DNA of 59,900 nucleotides from Lachnospiraceae bacterium (GTDB taxonomy: Bacteria; Bacillota; Clostridia; Lachnospirales; Lachnospiraceae). A program made the position numbers and the translations under genes. The DNA lies in assembly GCA_021772075.1 (NCBI GenBank), contig JAETNQ010000020.1, positions 1-59,900 of the forward strand. The letters are read 5' to 3'. Positions 8,559-17,343 of the stretch are shown here, in pieces (the first letter of the stretch is position 1; each line of letters opens with the position of its first letter). Under the pieces are notes generated by a model that saw nothing but the letters and a program-made list of their open reading frames with translations, was not told where the DNA came from and did no database searches.

Positions 8559-10600
8559 TGTTCCATCCTCCTTTTCTGTCAACTGTCCAAATCTGCATGG
8601 TATCTCCTTTCTGAAACTTCTTCAGCCTTACGGACCAGTCTTCTAAGCTATAACTTAGCGCTGTTTTATCATCCACTAAAATATAGTATTTGTTATCTCC
8701 TGCCGGTTCCAGCCGCCATTCAAACGAACCTTCCAAATTAGCCGGATACACTTCCTCCCCTCCTGCCAATTCCAAAGTATTCTGAGAAGGCATAAAGCGT
8801 ATCACCTGATTTTCGTATAACTTATACAAGCTGACTATCTGCACGGAATCATCACCATGCATCAAAATAACGTCTTCCCCCGCCTCGGTTAAATACAATT
8901 CACTGTCCCCGGCGGGCGATATGCTATAATATCCGTTTTCAATGCCAGGCGGCTGCCTTTTTTCCTCCTCTTCTAAAACAATTACCACTTTATCAAAGAT
9001 TCCTGAATATGGCAATATAACTACAAAAACTATTAACAGGCCAATGCCGGCCAACCGGTATTTATGAACCGGTATTTTTCCCTCCGCTCTGCCCTTCACT
9101 GCCTTTTCCAGCTTTTGTTCCAGCAAGAACAGACCAATACAGCTATAAGGAATCATCAAAAAATAATACGGAAATGCGTAACGGCTCCCTGCCTCCCAGA
9201 ACAGGTGAAAAACAAAACCCCCCAGAAAGACTAATAAAAAGATCCATTCATAATCCGATTTATTTTTCTCCCACAGGATATAGCAAAGAATGCCCAGCAA
9301 TATCCATACCTGGAATATATCTGAAAAAAAACGTAATACGGACCTCAATCCCCCGGCCTCCACGCTGTTTACCAGCCAGGACAGCCCGTCCCATTTTACT
9401 GTTGCATTGCTTAATATCATGCTGTCCGGGTTATTCCACTGGCTTGCTATCTTTTTTGCAAAAAAATTAACGGCATACCCTGGATTATTTTTGAATTCCC
9501 TGATCGATTTCTTTATACTCTCTATCGATTCTTCCCTGGCCAAGGAAGTATCATACTCATTCTCCGTATAAACCTTGAGATTATATCCGTTATAATTTCC
9601 TGCCGCTCTTGTCCCATCCTGCAGCCCCATAGCAATCCATGCCTCTTTCGGCACCCCTTCCGCTTTTTCCATCCCGACAATATTTTCCAACAATGCATCC
9701 GTTCCTTCACGAACCCCTGCAATCCCTATGATAAATACTGCCATATACATAATAGCTTTTTTCCAATACCGGTGCAAAAAAAGATCATATACAATAAGCC
9801 CCGCCATGGCAATCGCCATAATTAAGTAATTCATTTTTAACTGTACCGCCAAAGAAATGCATAGGACAGAAAGCAGCATCCATCTATATTTTCTATCATA
9901 AAAATATTTTAGCTGGAAATATATTGCCGCCACAGACAGGCATAAACCATAAATATCCCCATAAATAAACGTCGTATACAAAATCATCGGAAGAAAACAT
10001 GCACTGCAGACCACTGTATAAAACGCCGCTCTCTTTCCCTTCCCCCACAATTCCCCTACCATTTTCCAGACTATGAAAAAAATAGCCATCACTGACACTA
10101 CATTCAGCAGTCTCCAGGCAATATAATTATCGATCCCGAACAAAAAGGACAATAAATAAAAAAATAATGCCAGACTCTGATTACTAGACCAACTGTTTAA
10201 ATACCCCCCCCCGAACGAAAGAGGTAAAGTTGTACTGCCTCATCTGCCTCGCCCCTATCAATACATTTTCCGGGTCATACCTTGGCGGCTTCATATATAA
10301 CAGCACCCATACCATAGCCAGCGCCCCCCATGCCGCAATCACAAGCCGCGCCGCGTTCCTATAGTCCTTTTCCGGCAATTTTTTATGGTTCAGCCAATAA
10401 ATAACTCCTAACAAAACAACGACAGACGCCAGATGCACGATTGGATAATCCTTTAAGTAAAATACATGCGAATTCCCATTGGCCTCCGCCCCATACACAC
10501 AGGTCGATAATATATTCACCAGCAGCAGATACGCCAAAATCCCGCCGCTGCATATATATATCACCCGCCTTGCTATAACCATCAGTTTCTGTTTCATCAT
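8548..10600 (-). pseudogene. lectin-tailed GT-C membrane glycosyltransferase, frameshifted at a G9 tract (possible phase-OFF allele)
   Basis: Two reading frames together match the intact paralogue at 10642 over its full length. The first runs 10600 to 10184 (138 residues, ending soon after QMRQYNFTSFVRGG). The second is open from beyond the tract and resumes YLNSWSSNQSLALFFYLLSF down to 8548. The break is at nine Gs (10204-10212); with eight Gs the frame would be continuous for 683 residues, against 682 in the paralogue. The protein would have about ten membrane spans, the shared segments EAWIAMGLQDG, NGYN and QWNNP, and an extracytoplasmic C-terminal ricin-type beta-trefoil-like region (about the last 135 residues, with EWRLEPAG and MQIW). 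No other damage is visible, so the gene may be switchable rather than dead. A sequencing error in the homopolymer is the simple alternative. Confidence 0.85.
10204..10212. repeat. homopolymer C9 (G9 on the coding strand), candidate slippage site
   Basis: Nine consecutive Cs on the + strand lie inside the minus-strand GT-C gene. It is the longest C/G run I found in the window. Codons before it read CGG GGG GGG GTA and then hit TAG; with one G fewer they read CGG GGG GGG TAT and continue. The intact paralogue has GGAGGATAT at the same place, so the pure G run is particular to this copy. Confidence 0.9.
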
Positions 10601-10641
10601 ACTTATATTTTCCTCTCTATTTTTATCTTTTTATGTAAATT

Positions 10642-12690
10642 TTAATATGTACGCCGTTTCTTCTCCTTTTCAAGCTTCCAGATCTGCATTTCGTCCCCAG
10701 CCTCAAACTCTTTTAATTTTACCGACCAGTCTTCCAAATTGTAGGCCAGAGCCGCCTGTCCATCGCGCAGGATATAATATGCGCCGCTTTCCCCCGCAGG
10801 CTCCAGGCGCCATTCGAAAGCATTCTCATGACCTGCGGCTGCCACATCCTCCCCTCCTGCCAATTCCAGGGAATTCTGGGAAGGCATAAAACGTATCACA
10901 TGATTTTCATACATGCGGTACAGACTGACTATTTGTTCCTTTTCATTGTTCATCAGCATAATATTCCCATCTGCCTCAATCAAACACAGGTTATGGTCCC
11001 CGCCGGGCGATATGGTATAATATCCGTCTTCTACATGAACAGGTGCCTCTATTTCCTTCTCTTCCGCGACGAAGACCAATTTGCCAAAAATATTCAGCCA
11101 CGGCACGGCACCTGCCAAGACAAATGCCAAAAGGCAGCCGCCCAGCCCCCAGACTCTTTTAGCAGGAACTGTTTCCTCCAATCCCTTTCTTATTATACCT
11201 TCCAATTTCCCTTCCAATAAAAAAAGCCCTCTGACGCTATATGGCATAAGCAGCATATAATAAGGAAAAGCATATCTTGCTCCCGCTTCCCAAAACAAAT
11301 GGAAAAAGAAACCTCCAAGAAATATTAGTAAAAATATCCACTCATAATCGGATTTATCCTTCTCCATTATGATATAACATACTGCCCCCAGCAATATCCA
11401 TGACTGAAACAGATTGAGGAAACCCTTAATCAACTCTTTCGCGGTTCCCGCCATTACGCTGTTTTTTATCTGCGATACGCCGATCTGCTTTTCCAGCCCA
11501 TTGTCCAATGTCCAGCAATCCGGATTATTCCACTGAGCCGCCGTCTTTCTTGCAAAAAAGTTTACCGCATATTCCGGATCTACTTGAAATTCCTGCAAGG
11601 ATTCCCCTATGCTTTTCCATGCCTCCTCCCTTGTCTTCTGACTATCTGAACCATTATTTATATATGTCTCAATATTATAACCGTTAAAGGTTCCGGCGGC
11701 TTTCTCCCCGTCCTGCAGGCCCATGGCGATCCATGCTTCTGCCGGAACCCCTTCCGCCCGCCCAATCCCTGTAATATGTCTCAAAAGGATGTCGCCGCCT
11801 GTCCGCATCCCGGCTGTTCCTATCAGCAGCACCGCCAGAAATAACGCCATCCTCTTCCAGCAGTTCTTCAGCAATGCCTCATATATTGATATTCCGACCA
11901 TCGCAATCCATATAATTATACAATTCATTTTCATCTGTACTGCCAAAGAAATGAAAAGGACTGAAAACACCATCCATCTATATTTCTTTTCAGCAAAAAA
12001 TCTGAGCTGGCCGTATAAAGCCATAACAGCCAGGCACAAGCCGTAAATATCCCCGTAAATAAGCGTGGTATACAAAAGAGCCGGGATAAAGCAGCAGCAA
12101 AATACCACTGACCAGAATGCAGTCCTTTTCCCCTTCCCCCACAATTCACCTATTATCTTATAAAACGTTACAAAAATCACCATCACCGCCGCCACATTCA
12201 GCAGCCGCAATACAATATAATTATCAACCCCGATGAAAAAAGATAAAAGATAAAAAAATAGTGCAAGAAATTGGTTTCCCGGCCAGTTTTTCAAATATCC
12301 TCCTGCAAACGAAGAAAAATTATATTGCCGCATCTGCCTGGCCGCCAGCAGTACATTTGCCGAATCATTGGCAGGCTGTTCCATATAAAATATGACCCAT
12401 AGGGAGGCCGCTGCCCCCCATATGCCGGCCGCCAGCCATATTGCCTTATCATAATCCCTGCACAACGGTTTTCTATTCTTTATCCAATAGACCACGCCCA
12501 TTAAAATCAAAACGGCAGCCAAATGCAGCATCGGATAGTCCTTCACATAAAAAGTATGCTTTCCGCTGACAGCGCTCGTCCCGCGGATACAAGTAGATAA
12601 AATACTTGTCAATAATAAATATGCCAAAATAACGCCGCTGCATATATATACAGATTTTTTTATCCCGTTTTTCATTTTACTGCTTGCCAT
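10642..12690 (-). CDS. lectin-tailed GT-C membrane glycosyltransferase (intact paralogue)
   Basis: A 682-residue membrane protein of the same family as 8548-10600 and 24443. One N-terminal span is followed by an extracytoplasmic loop, then about nine more spans. A large extracytoplasmic loop contains EAWIAMGLQDG, FNGYN and the conserved RKTAAQWNNPD, then LGGFFFHLFWEAGARYAF near the later spans. The last 135 residues or so form a soluble domain with repeated beta-trefoil-like signatures (GYYTISPGG, FEWRLEPAG, YYIL, MQIWKLE), resembling a ricin-type carbohydrate-binding module. The ATG at 12690 was chosen because a further in-frame codon at 12717 overlaps the -10 box of the promoter. ATG at 12675 is also possible. 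It is the first gene of its operon. A role as a polyprenyl-P-sugar-dependent transferase that grips the growing glycan is inference. Confidence 0.78.
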   Translation of the reverse strand: MASSKMKNGIKKSVYICSGVILAYLLLTSILSTCIRGTSAVSGKHTFYVKDYPMLHLAAVLILMGVVYWIKNRKPLCRDYDKAIWLAAGIWGAAASLWVIFYMEQPANDSANVLLAARQMRQYNFSSFAGGYLKNWPGNQFLALFFYLLSFFIGVDNYIVLRLLNVAAVMVIFVTFYKIIGELWGKGKRTAFWSVVFCCCFIPALLYTTLIYGDIYGLCLAVMALYGQLRFFAEKKYRWMVFSVLFISLAVQMKMNCIIIWIAMVGISIYEALLKNCWKRMALFLAVLLIGTAGMRTGGDILLRHITGIGRAEGVPAEAWIAMGLQDGEKAAGTFNGYNIETYINNGSDSQKTREEAWKSIGESLQEFQVDPEYAVNFFARKTAAQWNNPDCWTLDNGLEKQIGVSQIKNSVMAGTAKELIKGFLNLFQSWILLGAVCYIIMEKDKSDYEWIFLLIFLGGFFFHLFWEAGARYAFPYYMLLMPYSVRGLFLLEGKLEGIIRKGLEETVPAKRVWGLGGCLLAFVLAGAVPWLNIFGKLVFVAEEKEIEAPVHVEDGYYTISPGGDHNLCLIEADGNIMLMNNEKEQIVSLYRMYENHVIRFMPSQNSLELAGGEDVAAAGHENAFEWRLEPAGESGAYYILRDGQAALAYNLEDWSVKLKEFEAGDEMQIWKLEKEKKRRTY

Positions 12691-12717
12691 AATATTCCGA
12701 TCCCCTCCTCCCCACAT

Positions 12718-12746
12718 ATTATAGTGGAAAACCCTATGTGATGCAA
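12718..12746 (-). promoter_or_regulatory. sigmaA-type promoter of the 12.7-0.75 kb operon
   Basis: On the minus strand TTGCAT (12746-12741) and a perfect TATAAT (12723-12718) are separated by 17 bases. Transcription should begin near 12711, about 20 bases before the ATG at 12690. It lies back to back with the plus-strand promoter at 12755-12784, with only 8 bases between the two -35 boxes. Confidence 0.8.
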
Positions 12747-12754
12747 TCTTTTCT

Positions 12755-12784
12755 TTGCTTAAAACGGCTGATGTATGCTATAAT
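12755..12784 (+). promoter_or_regulatory. sigmaA-type promoter of the 12.8-16.4 kb unit
   Basis: TTGCTT (12755-12760) and a perfect TATAAT (12779-12784) are 18 bases apart, with TGC directly before the -10 box as in extended -10 promoters. The leader to the ATG at 12852 is about 60 bases and holds a 7-bp inverted repeat (AATATCT/AGATATT). Confidence 0.8.
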
Positions 12785-12851
12785 CCTTAACGGAATATCT
12801 CATTCAGGCAAAAGATATTTTATGCTTTTATTTTATCCGGGAGGCTCGCTT

Positions 12852-15170
12852 ATGCATACTATATTTAAAAATATATCAGGGAAATTACGTTTCATAATTA
12901 TTGCCGAAGCCATATTCCTGTCGGCGGCAGTATTATTATTGGTTTTTACCCCATTGGCCAGTTACAATTACCCATACACGGACTTGGTAAGCACAGTCGG
13001 GGAAAAAAGGCCGGATCTTGGGGCTCTTTATATCAACGGCTCCATGAATGATATGCCCGGCTTTTTCGGGACATCCCCCGCTTCCCGTCTGGCGCCGGGC
13101 ACTTATTCTGTTGAATTGTCCTATAACGCAAGCGAAGAGGGCAGCACTTTCCATATTGTAGGGCAGAATACAGCCGAAGGCATTGTCCTCGGGAATTACA
13201 GCACGCCATTACCCGCCTCCCAACATGATGTTTCTTTGAAAGTATGGATCCTGCAGCCGGTATCCGATTTTACTGCCAAAGCCACTTTTTCCGGCTCAGG
13301 CTCCCTTTCTGTATACTCCATCCGTATTCAAGAAACCTATTCCGGCCGGTGCCTTATTTTTTCGGCACTGCTGTTTTTCCTGCTTCTGGTTGACGTGCCT
13401 GTCTTCTGCAAAGGCACGCTTCCCTGGATACGCAAAAATAGGAATAAAATATTAATATTTACGGTTACCGTCCTGTTTGCCTCCTATCCGCTGTTTAATG
13501 ATTACCTGTTTGAAACCTCTGACATGCGTTTTCATTTACGCAGAATTTATGGTATAAAAACAGCCATACTGAATGACCATCAGTTTCCTGTCCGTATCCT
13601 TACCAACTGTATGCAGGGCTATGGATATCCTGTCTCTATTTTTTATGGCGACTTGTTTTTGTATTTTCCTGCATTTTTATGTACCATCGGCATGCCGCTG
13701 CAAACTGCATACAAAATATATATCATATGCATCCACATATCCACAGTTCTTCTTTCCTATTTTTGTTTTAGCAAAGTCTTCAAAAATGAGAAGATCGGAT
13801 TAGCCGCTGCCTTTTTATATACCTTATCGCCATACCGGATCAGCATACTCTATATACGCGCCGCATTGGGGGAATTCACTGCTATGACATTCCTTCCTCT
13901 TGTATTTTATGGATTATGGAAAATCTATATGGATACAGACCAACAGCCTCAGCAGAAAAACAACTGGCTTCCCCTGGCTTTAGGCTTAAGCGGAATCATC
14001 CAATGCCATATACTTTCCTGCGAAATGACAGGCATATTTATTGTTCTTGTATGCCTTATCTTGTGGAAACACACTTTTTCCATCCCCCGGTTTTATGATT
14101 TGTGCAAAGCGGCTATTGCCACTCTTTGCCTGAATGCCTGGTTCCTTATTCCATTCATCACTTATATGGTTACAGGGAAATATGCTGTCAATAACCCGGA
14201 CGCTGCTTACCTTCCCAACGGTACCGTGCAGGCCTCCGGTTTAACAGGTTCTTCCCTGCTTTCCCCTATTCCGTTCCATCGGGTTGATGCTTCCGGCATC
14301 ACCCTTAATTCCTATCTCTATGTATTGGGCCTTCCTTTTCTTCTCGTTATCATAGTATTTTGCATATTATATATAAACCGTCATTTTGATACTCTTCCTT
14401 TGGGAAGAAAGCTTTCCCGTCTTTTTGGTTTTTTATGTTTTCTCTCGGTTTGGCTCTGCTCCTGCTATTTTCCTTATTCCTTGTTGCAAAAACTCGGCCA
14501 TATTCCCTCTATGATGATATGGAACCTCCAGTTTCCCTACCGTTTCCTTACCATATTTTCATTGCTGGCAACTATACTTTTTTGTCTCTCTTTCCGCTTC
14601 CTGCTGGATTTCAAAAAAGATTTTGGTTATATTTTTTGTTGCCTGATCCTTCTTCTTTCCTTATTCCAGCATGGAAACATGATGGAAGGATTTATTTCTT
14701 CTTCCTCCAAATTCCAATGCTGGAACACGGAAAACGCCGACATGCCCCGCATGGGCCGGAACGATTACCTGCCTATCGATACCGATTGGACAGAATTATC
14801 CGCCCAACGTAAAGAGCCGGTATCTTCACCCAATATCACCATATCCTTCTATAAACAGTCCGGCACTTCCGTTGCCCTGACCTGTGAAAACACAGGAACC
14901 GACGAATATATTGAAATACCGCTTCTATACTATACGGGATATTCCCTGCACAGCGGCTCTGATTCGGATGTGGTATCGCTTGTACCCGGAACGAACCACA
15001 AAATCAGGATCTTATTCCATGCTCCTTACAGCGGAAAGATCACTGTGCGTTTTTCGGAACCCTGGTATTGGCGTTTATCCGAAATAATCACCCTTTTATC
15101 CCTGCTTTATATTTTACAATCAGCATGGAGGCAAAAAAGCCTTGCACACTATCAAGGCCATGCGGTATGA
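12852..15170 (+). CDS. PTPS_related-type polytopic membrane protein, probable GT-C glycosyltransferase
   Basis: A 772-residue membrane protein homologous to the one at 5278 and with the same plan: an N-terminal span, an extracytoplasmic beta-rich domain (about residues 35-165), about ten membrane segments, and a C-terminal soluble segment before the last span. The shared motifs are YGYPVSIFYGDLFLYFPAF and RAALGEFTAMTFLPLVF. The ATG at 12852 was preferred because GGGAGG sits 7 bases before it; the frame stays open upstream to 12738 but with no ribosome site. It is the first gene of a two-gene unit on the + strand, divergent from the lectin-tailed GT-C operon. Sugar specificity is unknown. Confidence 0.75.
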   Translation: MHTIFKNISGKLRFIIIAEAIFLSAAVLLLVFTPLASYNYPYTDLVSTVGEKRPDLGALYINGSMNDMPGFFGTSPASRLAPGTYSVELSYNASEEGSTFHIVGQNTAEGIVLGNYSTPLPASQHDVSLKVWILQPVSDFTAKATFSGSGSLSVYSIRIQETYSGRCLIFSALLFFLLLVDVPVFCKGTLPWIRKNRNKILIFTVTVLFASYPLFNDYLFETSDMRFHLRRIYGIKTAILNDHQFPVRILTNCMQGYGYPVSIFYGDLFLYFPAFLCTIGMPLQTAYKIYIICIHISTVLLSYFCFSKVFKNEKIGLAAAFLYTLSPYRISILYIRAALGEFTAMTFLPLVFYGLWKIYMDTDQQPQQKNNWLPLALGLSGIIQCHILSCEMTGIFIVLVCLILWKHTFSIPRFYDLCKAAIATLCLNAWFLIPFITYMVTGKYAVNNPDAAYLPNGTVQASGLTGSSLLSPIPFHRVDASGITLNSYLYVLGLPFLLVIIVFCILYINRHFDTLPLGRKLSRLFGFLCFLSVWLCSCYFPYSLLQKLGHIPSMMIWNLQFPYRFLTIFSLLATILFCLSFRFLLDFKKDFGYIFCCLILLLSLFQHGNMMEGFISSSSKFQCWNTENADMPRMGRNDYLPIDTDWTELSAQRKEPVSSPNITISFYKQSGTSVALTCENTGTDEYIEIPLLYYTGYSLHSGSDSDVVSLVPGTNHKIRILFHAPYSGKITVRFSEPWYWRLSEIITLLSLLYILQSAWRQKSLAHYQGHAV

Positions 15171-15207
15171 TTTACTTATCATTTGTTTACTGTCAGGAGC
15201 GTTTATT

Positions 15208-16416
15208 ATGAAAGATAAGGTAAAAATAAAAATGGATTCCGTTCTTACTAAAAAAGTGCAGATACGGAATGTTTCCTTTGAAATTGTTGATTGTTTATTC
15301 ATCTTCTGCATTATGGTCCTGGGGTTTGCTGTCCGTTTCTCGCTCCGCCATATCGAATCCGGCGACTGGACGGGAAGCCTGACGGAATGGACCGCTGCAA
15401 TGCGCCAGAACGGCACCATCCATATCCTCGGGCAGGATTTTGGCAGCAACTATAACTCGCCCTACTTATATATTCTCTATATCATCTGCCAGACCCATAC
15501 CAATTTCAGCGACATGTATTTTATTAAGCTCGTTTCCGTTATTTTCGATTATTTATGTTCATTTGCCGTATTTTTTACCATGCTCCGCCTTACCGGCAAT
15601 AAAAACAAAGCAATTTTCGCCTTCAGTGCGGTTCTGCTTGCTCCCACCGTATTCCTGAACAGCGCCGCATGGAGCCAGTGCGATTCCATTTATGTTTTCT
15701 TTGTACTGATGTCCTTTTATTTCATTTTAACGGAGAGAAGCGGCTATTCGCTGCTTTTTATGGGCATCGCTTTCAGTTTTAAACTTCAGGCCGTTTTCTT
15801 TCTCCCGTTCCTGCTTATTATGTGGCTGAAAGACCGGGTGAAAACTATGCACTTTTTGCTCATTCCCTTCGTTTACTTTTTGAGCATCCTCCCTATGCGG
15901 TTCCTTGGAAGAAGCTTTGGAAGCCTGATCGGCGTTTATGCCGGCCTTACCGATTTTTATTCCGACCTGACTATGAGCTATCCTAATATTTATGCTTTGA
16001 TAGAATCCAACCAAATCACGAAATACCTCAGCGGCGCCGGCACTTATTTAACAGTCGCCTTCCTCGGCTGTACCGCTTATTATATATACAAAAAAAAGTT
16101 CCGCCTGACTTCTTCTTTTATAGTAACGCTGGCTCTCTTTTCCGTATCCGCCACCGTTTATACCCTGCCCCATATGCATGAGCGGTACGGCTATATGATA
16201 GATCTGATTTCCATTATTTACGGCTTCCAGCGTATGAAAAAATTATGGATGTCCGTCGGCTTTCAAATGGTATCTTTGATTGCATACACCCCGTATCTCT
16301 TAAAATCAGAAATTGTTCCCCTATGGCTTGTTTCTGTCTTCTATTTGGTTCTTATCATCCTCACGGGCCGGGATCTGTTCTGCCAGATAAAAGAAAATGA
16401 AACGGTATCCGTATAA
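15208..16416 (+). CDS. GT-C membrane glycosyltransferase, mannosyltransferase-like
   Basis: A 402-residue polytopic protein. It has a first-loop pattern typical of GT-C folds (RFSLRHIESGDWTGSLTEW near the N-terminus), SAAWSQCDSIYVFFVLMSFY, and a later HMHERYGYMIDL, close to that of GPI-mannosyltransferase-type proteins. The HERY-type motif is a good marker of that group. The start ATG at 15208 has AGGAG 8 bases upstream; an ATG at 15142 overlaps the preceding gene and lacks such a site. The TAA (16414-16416) sits in the loop of the shared terminator and is 3 bases from the stop of the convergent GT2 gene. Confidence 0.8.
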   Translation: MKDKVKIKMDSVLTKKVQIRNVSFEIVDCLFIFCIMVLGFAVRFSLRHIESGDWTGSLTEWTAAMRQNGTIHILGQDFGSNYNSPYLYILYIICQTHTNFSDMYFIKLVSVIFDYLCSFAVFFTMLRLTGNKNKAIFAFSAVLLAPTVFLNSAAWSQCDSIYVFFVLMSFYFILTERSGYSLLFMGIAFSFKLQAVFFLPFLLIMWLKDRVKTMHFLLIPFVYFLSILPMRFLGRSFGSLIGVYAGLTDFYSDLTMSYPNIYALIESNQITKYLSGAGTYLTVAFLGCTAYYIYKKKFRLTSSFIVTLALFSVSATVYTLPHMHERYGYMIDLISIIYGFQRMKKLWMSVGFQMVSLIAYTPYLLKSEIVPLWLVSVFYLVLIILTGRDLFCQIKENETVSV

Positions 16417-16430
16417 GGCTTACCGTTTCA
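16398..16430. terminator. bidirectional terminator overlapping two convergent stop codons
   Basis: A perfect 10-bp inverted repeat, TGAAACGGTA / TACCGTTTCA (16398-16407 and 16421-16430), with a 13-base loop. Pyrimidine-rich sequence with T runs follows on both strands. The stop codon of the + gene (16414-16416) and that of the minus-strand GT2 gene (16422-16420) fall in its loop and right arm. Confidence 0.8.
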
Positions 16431-17310
16431 TCCCATTTTCCCATTTTTTCTGTATGATAATAGACGGAAGATACAATAAATAAAACAATCCTTTCTTCGA
16501 AAGGCCCGCCGCCGCTTCCTTCCGGCTGATTCCGGCGAAACGGGAATAAATTATATATAAGACCTGCATCTTTATTTTTACTTTAAAACAAACCTCCTCA
16601 TTTTCCAGATAAATCTTCGAACGCAGCATCATGCCTTTGGGAGAACGCGCCTTCATCCGGCGGCCGCTCTTTGTCAATCCCCCTTCCAGATAATCACAGA
16701 TATAAACACATTCGTTTATATGAACCATGCGGTATTTTTCCGACATCCGCATCCATACAATATCCTCCGGCAAAAATTTTTCCCCCGGAAACTCGGGAAA
16801 AGGATATTGCTTTAACAAATCCGTGAAAAAAACCTCCGCCTTGTCCCCTCCTATGCCTCCGTTGATCCTCACCTGCAAAAAAGTGTCGATTTCCTCGTTT
16901 TGGGGAAAATAAGCGGTATTTACCTTTCCGTCACTGTAAAACCGCAGGAAACTGTACCCGCATATTCCGGGAGTATCCGCATATCTGCCATGGTATTCCA
17001 GAATAATCCGGATGCTGTCTTCGGGCAGATAGTCGTCGCTGTCCACGATAAATGTCAAGCAGCTCTTTATCTCTTTTATTCCGGCATTCAGCGCCCTGTG
17101 CTTTCCCCCGTTTTCCTGCCTTTGGTAGAAAATATCTATTTCCTTTTCCCTCTTCCACTCTTCCACCAATTCTTCCGTCCCGTCCGTGCTGCCGTCATCC
17201 ACGATAAACCAGCTAAAATCCTTCTCCGTCTGTTTTAAAAGGCTGGAATAAAGTTTTCCCAGCGTTTTTTTTCTATTATAAGTCGGTGTAAGTATTGTAA
17301 TTTCTGCCAT
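16420..17310 (-). CDS. GT2-family glycosyltransferase
   Basis: A 296-residue GT-A-fold enzyme. It starts MAEITILTPTYNR, has FIVDDGSTDG near 36-44, and the metal-binding DSDD at 90-93, with KFLPEDIVWMRM further on, where the catalytic acidic residue is expected. The start at 17310 was chosen because AGGAGAAACAGG precedes the ATG; the frame extends to 17343 without a better site. It lies 33 bases after the upstream GT4 gene and is the last gene of the 41-kb minus-strand operon, ending inside the terminator at 16398-16430. Donor sugar unknown. Confidence 0.88.
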   Translation of the reverse strand: MAEITILTPTYNRKKTLGKLYSSLLKQTEKDFSWFIVDDGSTDGTEELVEEWKREKEIDIFYQRQENGGKHRALNAGIKEIKSCLTFIVDSDDYLPEDSIRIILEYHGRYADTPGICGYSFLRFYSDGKVNTAYFPQNEEIDTFLQVRINGGIGGDKAEVFFTDLLKQYPFPEFPGEKFLPEDIVWMRMSEKYRMVHINECVYICDYLEGGLTKSGRRMKARSPKGMMLRSKIYLENEEVCFKVKIKMQVLYIIYSRFAGISRKEAAAGLSKKGLFYLLYLPSIIIQKKWENGMKR

Positions 17311-17343
17311 CCTGTTTCTCCTGACCTGCATTTTCTCCGGCAT

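Noticed and set aside
12691-12717. Start codon at 12717 for the lectin-tailed GT-C gene
   Set aside because: It would overlap the -10 box of the promoter, so it would lie upstream of the RNA start.
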